Origin: Hanleya hanleyi
Lineage: Eukaryota > Mollusca > Polyplacophora > Lepidopleurida > Hanleyidae
Reading direction: 5' to 3'
NCBI GenBank assembly: GCA_036873755.1
Contig: JAVTVY010020335.1
Coordinates: 1-64,000, forward strand
Length of the DNA stretch: 64,000 nucleotides
Shown here piece after piece: positions 56,682 to 64,000 of the stretch; within the stretch, counting starts at the first letter, position 1, and each line of letters starts with the position of its first letter. Made by a program: the position numbers and the translations under genes. The notes under the pieces were generated by a model that worked only from the letters and a program-made list of their open reading frames with translations, did not search any database and was not told the DNA's origin.

Positions 56682-59644
56682 CTGAAATCACGATGATATT
56701 ACCACTGATTTCCTTTGATAAAATAACGCCATATCATGGGCCGAAGCGAAAAGTGAACAGAAATTGGAGAGCTGATTTTATATATTTAGATCAAGGTTGA
56801 CTTAAGGTCAAATGGTTACAATGAACGCCATAACCAAAGAAAAATTATACCTCCTATGAACGTCCACAACGCATTTCGTAAATCACAATTTAACACCAAA
56901 CTTTTTTTTCGACACTGCAAATATATTAATTCTCTCATTATTATTAACTGTGTCGTCGAGATAATAATAAAAAATGTTCATGTTGAAGAAACCGCAATGC
57001 GACACTCTTACCAACGATTGTTAACGGGTCTACCAAACATGTCACAAAGAAATCAGCAATTGCCAAATTCAGTATGAAAATGTTTCCAGTCGTCCTCAAT
57101 TTCTACAAAGAAAAATCAGGAACAGAAATTAGATTCCCTGTAAAACAGTCAAAAAACATTCAGTGATTGACTGACGTAATCATATAATAAAATTCTACAA
57201 AGGAAATATTTAAAAACTACATGTGCCGCCACTGACAAGGTCATTAGTACAATGCACCATAAGTACAAAGTTAGAGCCAATAGGAGAAAAACTAGCCAAA
57301 CTATGCAGATCTAAAATGGACAAATCCGATTGCTTCATTGGCATACATTACAAGATTTTTTAAAAATAAAATCCATCAATGGCCTCTTGCCTAGGTATCG
57401 ATGAAGTTCCACGTCCATTTTCCTCTTTTCTATCATTCGGCAGGTGTTCCTATAACATTATGGACTTTAAATTTTTTAATCATTTTGTCATCGTGGAAGT
57501 GACACATTATCCCCAAATGAAGAAGCATCGTGTAGCCCTTCCTTTCTCAATAAAAGCCCACCGGATGCCTTGCGGTAGTATGGTGAAAGGAAACCATGCA
57601 GTGAATAAAAGCGTTAGATCTAACATTCAGTGAGTGAGTGAGTGAGTTAGGGTTTAACGTCGCGTTCAGCGCTATTTCGACCATATAGCGACGATATAAC
57701 TAACTACGATATGATTAGCTAGACATGTGTGACTATCCATGTACAGTCATCAGTTAGAGGAAATTAATCTTCTCCTGGTGTCAACAGACATGGTACAAAA
57801 CTCATGCTGCTCACCAACGTGAGGGCTCTGACATTCAGTACGCTACAGACATCCGTCGTTAATAAAAAAAAATCAGCATCCATAATAGAAAGACCTCATC
57901 CACAAGACATTATATACAAACATCCATAGAGGCTTAAGATAAAAATTGAACCACAGGTTAGACAGATGCGGTCAACTCGGGTACATTCCAGTAGGATGTG
58001 CCCTAATCTCCTCCAGTATAGGCAGAGTACGACTCTGTCTGTGCGTACAAACACCGATGAATGAACATGGACGTTGCCAATCATTCCGATATTTCACATA
58101 CAAATATCTTATCACAAAATTCGATTTCTCAATTATAACATACACTAGGAAGTATAGGCCTATAGTCGAATTTAAATCAATTCTTTCCTGGATCAGAAAT
58201 GGGGTTGTCTGCTACATCCAGCAAAATATGGCGCAACAAGGCGGAGGAATCTGGACATTCTGATGGGTGAATTGTTGTAGATTTGCACATAATTCGCATT
58301 CACTTAAGGGAGTAGAGGACGTTCATTTTTCTGCTCTTATGCGGCTACAACATTGTGATTTGTCGAATTATCCAAAACATGCTGAATTTCCTAACAAAAG
58401 TCCCCAGAAATCTCAAAACGGGATATAAATCAACAAAAGACACAACAGAACTATTTTATGTTTTTTACTGGTGGTTCGATAGTGTGATAGGACTGACCAA
58501 AAAGTTGACATTTTAGATTCAACGGTTGGAAGGTGCAAAGTGCTCTCGAGGTTGAAAATTATGCCTCTGATATCCCGTAAAATTCACACTTAGTCAATTT
58601 CAACAAAAAGGAAACTTGTAAAGGGCTAATAAATGAATCTCCAATAATATTCCCTGACCCCACCCTGATTTCCCGCCCCCACCACCTCCTGGAAAAAGGA
58701 CTGGAAAGGCTCAGTTGATCTGTTATACTGCTAATATTTTCTAAGAAAGTATGGTGTCCACCTGTTTTTATTAAATATTCAACAAGAACTATATGTGTTT
58801 AGTATTATATAGTAAAATGGGGAAATTTTGATCTTGGGCAGTTGGATTTATTGAGCATCAAGCAAGAAAAAATTCAAATTTTCCTATGTATTCAGTGTTA
58901 TGGGTTTTAAGTGGTATACATGTATTTGGCTGCCATATGTTTTTAACGAGTATGGTGACCACCCATTTTTTTCATGGATCATCTTTTATTAACCTGATGA
59001 AAAAATACTGAAATTTAAAAAAAACACATTCAACCTGTAGAAATGTATGTCCTCTACTGCCTTAATCGAAAACCGCATGGAATTCCTTCATCAGTCAAAG
59101 CCTAACATTTGATTTGTGTATTTCGACGATATCTTTGTGTTCATTGTAATAGACTGGCAGATAAGCTGCATGTGATACAGGGTAATACTTTGTCGTTATT
59201 GTCTTTCGTTGTCTAAATCATACGCCCGTCCATTTTCATGACAATTTAACGAAGAATGTGATATAAGGAGCCATATCGGAAGAATGTAAAACAGTATCCC
59301 AGATTTGAATCTCGATTTTCCTGTCGCAGAATTCGCCTTTTGATATCTACTGTAACCTTTTCACAGTCTCCGGCTCCAAAGCTGTTTTGCTGTCGAATCT
59401 ATTATGTGATAAGAGCTACATTAAATGAATATGTCCGAAAGGTGAGGGGATAAGATCTCTCATAACATGACGAATTCAATTATCAGACAGTGGAACTTAC
59501 CTTACAATGAAGGATTGCCACGACCACCAGTATGTTTCCCAAAGTTCCAACCAGGCTACAGGCGCCGAGAATGATCACATACGGGTAAGCCAATCCGGGT
59601 TTAGCTCGAATTAATGCCTCGTGGGTTACGTTGGAAGAATTCAT
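55909..59644 (-). CDS. GPCR gene 3: melatonin/moody-like class A receptor (3 exons)
   Basis: A 335-aa seven-helix receptor from exons 59644-59501, 57102-57012 and 56681-55909, with compact introns (2.4 kb and 330 bp). The N-terminus MNSSNVT has two N-glycosylation sites. Features: TM1 GN (36-37), sodium-site Asp65 in NLAIAD, disulfide C94 and C174, NRY (118-120), CWFP (248-251), and NWLIY in TM7 (283-287). Helix 8 is NRQFRSAYKQIL and the tail is short and Ser/Gly-rich, ending YSGEDTS. As in gene 2, NRY and loss of the NPxxY proline recall melatonin receptors. The third loop is basic (RRSKKSIENQ). The coding sequence is intact, with canonical GT-AG sites. Ligand and G protein are unknown. Confidence 0.92.
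57012..57102 (-). CDS. GPCR gene 3, exon 2 (TM2)
   Basis: A 91-bp exon between TTTCTTTGTAG and donor GTAAGAG. It encodes KLRTTGNIFILNLAIADFFV, then TCLVDPLTIV plus one base, differing from gene 2 by one residue. Confidence 0.93.
57103..59500. other. Gene 3 intron 1; SINE-tail fragment
   Basis: 57630-57720 carries a reverse SINE-type tail (GTGAGTGAGTGAGT, then GGTTTAACGTCGCG). 58700-59000 holds a weak repeat around TATGGTG(T/A)CCACC. The end near exon 1 (59250-59500) aligns with gene 2 intron 1 at 44210-44463. Confidence 0.65.
57630..57835 (-). mobile_element. SINE-like fragment with GACGTTAAACC tail
   Basis: The minus strand ends GCTATATGGTCGAAATAGCG, then CTGAACGCGACGTTAAACCC and TAACTCACTCACTCACTCAC, the same tail type as 49650-50012. 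The tRNA-like head is not recognisable, so the extent is approximate. Confidence 0.6.
59501..59644 (-). CDS. GPCR gene 3, exon 1 (N-terminus and TM1)
   Basis: 48 codons, MNSSNVTHEALIRAKPGLAY then PYVIILGACSLVGTLGNILV and VVAILHCK, then donor GTAAGTT. The frame continues upstream 52 codons to a GTG but has no ATG there; conservation with gene 2 starts exactly at this ATG. Confidence 0.92.
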
Positions 59645-60365
59645 CGGTGCTGTTAAACTACAGTTTGACGAAGAAAAGCAATGTACACATACAAATACAA
59701 GTATACATATAGAAATAAATATTATCTGACTAGAAAGTGTTTCCTCTAAAGCAGGACACCAACAATTTTGTCGTCCCCTTTTATCCTGTTCAGTTTCCAC
59801 GAAAGAAATAGTTCACTACCGGTACCCTACTGAGTGTCAAATATTAAACTTACACCTCTCCCATAAATCTTTATTTCAAGGGCGTAGTATGAAACGTTTG
59901 TATGGCATAAGCTATAAATTAGAGGGGCTTTTATCCTTGTAGCTAACCCATGAAGCTAGAATGTGATGCAATCTAAATATTCCCTAGTCTCTATCCTGAC
60001 CAGAGTATTTTCAAAATATCGCAATTTTGCGCCTATTAACAGTAAATTCAATGCAGAAATGGCGTACATTAACCATAGCAATATTTAGTATTAAGGATAC
60101 CGATCGCTCCTGACCGATGAAGTCGGCCATTTTTCTGTATTATCCAGTTTCATTAACATTCATTAACATTAAACCTTCCTTTTGATGAAATAAATAGATT
60201 GGAATTTCAATTCTAAATAGTCACAAGCGTCTGGTCCGTCATTCATAATTCAGTCGTCGTCCATTAGAGAATATCCAAAGATCTATTCCATATCATAATT
60301 TATTAATTGACTGTGTATGTTATTACATTTATGTATTACCCGAATACAGTGTAAAACGGCCTGTC
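59645..60365. other. 5' flank of gene 3; nothing else seen
   Basis: Expected promoter region. A piece near 60220-60290 is a remnant of the 16310-16560 repeat family. No core promoter element is convincing. Confidence 0.35.
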
Positions 60366-60369
60366 CATA

Positions 60370-60995
60370 CGTCATGTCGAACCCGGCTTGTATTGGCCGA
60401 GTTGTATTGGCCGAGTTGAAAGCTGTATTGGCCGGGTTGAATGTTGTATTGGCCGAGGTCAACGAGTGCAGCCGTAACTAGCAGTAAGGACCGACGACTT
60501 GAGAAACAGACGACAGCAGTGTTGTTTGTTCAGCGCGATGGCGAGCGCGGAGCGTGTTATTCAAGGGTTCGTGGGTGGAATTTTAGAGCTTTAGGAGATA
60601 TGTGGAGACGATTTAAAACGATTTAAACCTGTTACAGATCAAAAAGCGGATGCTGCCACTCGGAAAAACAAGAACACGGCCAGTAAATGTCAATTAATAA
60701 AAATATTATGAATCGATTGTTTTCGTATAGCCTTAGTATTGACCTTCGGGTCGCCGTATTGGCCCTCGGCCTGCGGCCTCGGGCCAATACGACGACCTTC
60801 AGGTCAATACGAAGGCAATACGAAAACAATCGATTAATAACATATATTATTAATCAACTATCTATGATATGAACCCAATACAATCGGCCTGTTTGATATG
60901 GCCCCAAACCGGGCCAATATGAGGAAGGCGGGCCAATACGAAGAAGCCGGTCCAATACGGGAAAACAGGGCCAATACGGCCCGGGCCAATACGAC
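60370..60995. mobile_element. Foldback element with TATTGGCC repeats
   Basis: TGTATTGGCCGAGTTG-type units repeat four times at 60389-60460. Reverse units (GGCCAATACGA and variants) repeat six times at 60890-60993. Between lies a strong inner palindrome (60690-60860). A 61-codon frame at 60441-60626 has no recognised family. Confidence 0.75.
60690..60860. repeat. Near-perfect hairpin with TATTGGCCC tip, copy 1
   Basis: Arms of about 75 bp run from TTAATAAAAATATTATG and CGATTGTTTTCGTAT to the tip CGTATTGGCCCTCGGCC-TGC-GGCCTCGGGCCAATACG. A second copy is at 61765-61920. Confidence 0.88.
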
Positions 60996-61764
60996 TTTCA
61001 ACATGGCGACGTTGACGATGAATGATCCTCGATTCGTGATCTCCGAAAGATGTCACTGATTTCTCTGAACGGATATTCAATGGCTTCTGTGATAATTTTC
61101 GACAGAGCTTTACGTGTCGATACACAAACCTTGAAATCAAGCGAGGTGAGTCATGCTGAAATACACTATAGTGACGCGTTCGGAACATCGACGTGCTAAG
61201 CACAAGCAGACGACAACACACTGATCCAACAATTACAGCAGTGTACTGATGAACGAAGCGATGACTACAGTGATATTTTACGACAGAAAATGTCAGACTT
61301 GCAGCTGGAAGAGTTATTCACATATGGACAGAATCGATAGAAATTATGCGGACGAAACACTGGTAAAATGATGTTGAAAACCGGGGTCTCTATAGCATGA
61401 TAGGTCTTCGGTGGACCAAATTTGCACCAGATTATAAGGTTGTATTTTGTTTCACCGTTCTCATCAAATAAAATAAGAATATTGCTTTCACGATATATAT
61501 TCAATGAATGAAATGTCATCTGCCCAGGTTGAAGATGATCGGCCTATTCACCGTCTCGATTATCGCCGTCGTTTCTGGCAGCGTAACTGTAGAGGGGATC
61601 GACTTTCCGACGATAATGGCACTTCAAAAAAAGACATAATAATAATCGTAGGAAATAGGCCTATTGTGAAGGAAGAAATACATATTCCGATTTTGGGGGA
61701 GTCGCTGTACTAAAATATTCCTTGATGCATGTATTATAATCGATGAAAAAAAATGTGCGTGAGT

Positions 61765-61920
61765 TAATTAATAAAAATGTCATTAACCAAGTGTTTTCAT
61801 ATTGGCCTGGTTATAGGTCCTCGGCCAGCCGTATTGGCCCTCGGCCTGCGGCCTCGGACCAATACGGCAGGCCTCGGACCTATAACAAGGCCAATATGAA
61901 AACAATTGGTTAATAACATA
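61765..61920. repeat. Near-perfect hairpin with TATTGGCCC tip, copy 2
   Basis: The same architecture as 60690-60860. The tip CGTATTGGCCCTCGGCC-TGC-GGCCTCGG is retained while the arms differ (TTTTCATATTGGCC, TATAGGTCCTCGG), with matching changes on both sides. Confidence 0.88.
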
Positions 61921-64000
61921 ATAATACATAAACATAGGCTAGTTTCTTGCAAGAGTTTCTTTCAATGATGCCGGCAAGACATCGTGATGTTCCAAAAATA
62001 TCAAATCCGTATCGCTGATCAGTATTCTAAATCCAAATGATATAGTGTAATTGTATGTTTTAATGTATTTTTGCCTGTCTTAACCTCATACGGTGGTGTG
62101 AAATTTGGATTATGACTGACTGCAGATTACCCTGTTGATCGGTTGTGTATATTGCAGATGGGGCTAGCCCAACCAGAGAATCGCCTGATACAGTTGGACC
62201 AACGGATTAAATAAAACATTATCTATATATCTGGTTTCCGGCCGTATATTTTTGTCTGTAAATATAAACACATTTTTCTCTGTACCTGAGCTAATTATTT
62301 AAAACATATATTCATCGAATTTTCGGTAGACCATGATTGTTGAAGTTAATACAGTATACATTTTCATTATCAGTCCGTCGGTTTACAAGTGGATACCAAG
62401 ATAAAAAGAAGTGATAGAATATATTCAAAACAAAAACCAGCAATATTTTGCAATAAATCGCCTGACAATATCCAATCAAGATACTACACGGGGTGCGCAG
62501 AAGTCTACTGCGTATAACAGGAAATTGGCCCGAAAAGAGCGTAAGAAAGCTACAAAACACACGAAAACAGCTAAAATAAAGACATTCTTAGACTGAAGAA
62601 AGTTTGTAAATGACGTAAATTATAATCAAATCTTTATCGTTTAATTACTTGTGAGGTATATGGACTCTGGATACTCGCTTAGTCGTTTTGTAATCGAATA
62701 ACGCAAAGGCGAAACATCGTACTTGTTTGCACATTCAGAAATCACTTTTAGAATTCAGTTTATACGTATGTGTATTGTGTATTGAGACAATAATGTATTG
62801 ACAAAATGACTGAGGTATCTTACTCGTAACGCACTGACATGACCAGTCGAGCGGTGACCGTTAAACGTGTTCCATCGGAAAATCTGATAACAAAATCGGA
62901 ATCAAAACATTATTTTGGAAATAAACCCGACTATAATGTTTCAAATCATAATCTTTCAATACTTGACGTTGATGTTCATTAAACAATTAAAAAAAAAAAA
63001 AAAAATAAAAAAAAATAAACGTCAATTGCAGAAATCGAATCTACCAGTATTCAACCACCTTTCGCTTTTTCATCCGATTTCACGTATTGTAATTTTTCCA
63101 CCAAATTGCCATGAAACGGTTTATTTCTCGAAAAGAATTTATCCTGGAGACATGAAATTTTGGGTTATTGTTTAATAAACTATGTAATCCAGATCCGTGT
63201 CTCAGAATTTCGATAAAATGATGATGTAAGTCACGATAAGTTGAAACTTTGTTTGAACCTAGTCATTAAAAAAAAAAAAGATCGGTAAAAATTTATTTTG
63301 TTAAAATCTGAATATCTTCACAATGAACAACTTCATATATGTGTGTGTTTAGCTGTATGAAGAGAATTACTAGAGGGTGTGTAAAATTGTATGCAGGAGA
63401 GCTCACTATCCTTAACCATGAAAAACTTATCATGGTGGGCTACGGTTTACGTTAGGCAGTAAAAATGATTGAGTGTCTATATGTCTATTCACCAGGTGGT
63501 CACATGCAGTTGCGTATGATAGTGACTTGAATTTTATATATTTTCTACAATTAATGATAGGATCTGTATCTGTGAGATGGTCCAAAAAGTAAGGTGTTCT
63601 GGAGTTAATGTGGATATAACGCAATATTTTTTACATCAAGAACTCCATATATTGACAAACGCTCGTGACCGAATGCATGAATAAGTCCGTCGAAATATAT
63701 GTGGTTTGAAATCATTTTGTTTCTATAGCCAAATGTATGTTTTAGTGCTCTATATAAAGTCACATTTACATGAATCTACTTTACAACTTCCCGGTCAACA
63801 ACTCGTACAAACACAGCGCTCCTTTTCATTTCTACAGCATTTACATAAACTAAAGAACAACAAAACAAATCATTATGGTCATTGTCAATGACATCCTGCG
63901 CGAGAAACTGCGCGAGTTTTAAAATATTTTACAAATTGCGTTATTTTCAATCGGTTCTTTATTGTTCTTGCTGAACATTTTCTGCGTGGATTGTTGTTTC
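61921..64000. other. Right-end spacer; no gene seen
   Basis: AT-rich sequence with A runs at 62989-63016 and 63267-63278. Short lysine-rich frames (for example 62411-62596, ending KTAKIKTFLD) cannot be assigned to a family. Confidence 0.35.

Noticed and set aside
59483..59800. Gene 3 starting 52 codons earlier (METEQDKRG)
   Set aside because: That codon is GTG, no ATG lies upstream in frame, and similarity to gene 2 begins at MNSS.

Overview
This is eukaryotic, animal nuclear DNA. Real coding sequence is sparse, split by spliceosomal introns, and lies in a sea of repeats. Three rhodopsin-family GPCR genes, tRNA-derived SINEs with a GACGTTAAACC-type tail, decayed LINE fragments, many palindromic DNA transposons and TTAGGG telomere-type repeats point to a lophotrochozoan, most probably a mollusc (gastropod-like). 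The species call is an inference; I see no mitochondrial, rRNA or functional tRNA gene.

Layout: 1-216 holds a GC-rich palindrome and a small cluster of nuclear-receptor-like half-sites. 217-4945 is a satellite of 74-bp units whose first unit is inverted. 4946-7310 holds three further tandem arrays. 7815-8050 is a fossil LINE reverse transcriptase. GPCR gene 1 (minus strand, 9453-16847), gene 2 (minus, 33836-44610) and gene 3 (minus, 55909-59644) share one three-exon plan: TM1 / TM2 / TM3 to C-terminus, intron phases 0 and 1. Their NRY (or SRY) and N-x-x-x-Y motifs resemble melatonin-receptor-like and moody/Tre1-like receptors. Genes 2 and 3 are close duplicates, introns included; gene 1 is divergent and has lost several activation-switch residues. 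Introns and spacers hold satellites, two LINE 3' ends, SINEs and at least a dozen terminal-inverted-repeat (TIR) or foldback elements.

The most striking discovery is a set of foldback elements (28581-29173, 37545-37946, 47863-49416, 53351-53690, plus a half copy at 26734-27105). They share a terminus, TACGG(T/A)G(G/C)C followed by AGGG(A/C)CAT. Where the site can be read they are flanked by 6-7 bp target duplications. Each has its own interior: ATTTTC-rich arms and, in most, a core of 20-22 bp GC-rich tandem repeats arranged as a giant palindrome. A related CCACCGCGG core also opens the window. Other mobile elements are defined to the base by target duplications: a 411-413 bp element present twice (10- and 9-bp duplications), a 266-bp element (8 bp), a 5'-truncated LINE (9 bp) and a SINE (13 bp). 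Head-to-head telomeric repeats sit in the first intron of gene 2.

The three receptors probably form a lineage-specific tandem family; their ligand cannot be read from the sequence. Most long open frames in the arrays and palindromes are by-products of repeat structure and are not annotated as genes.
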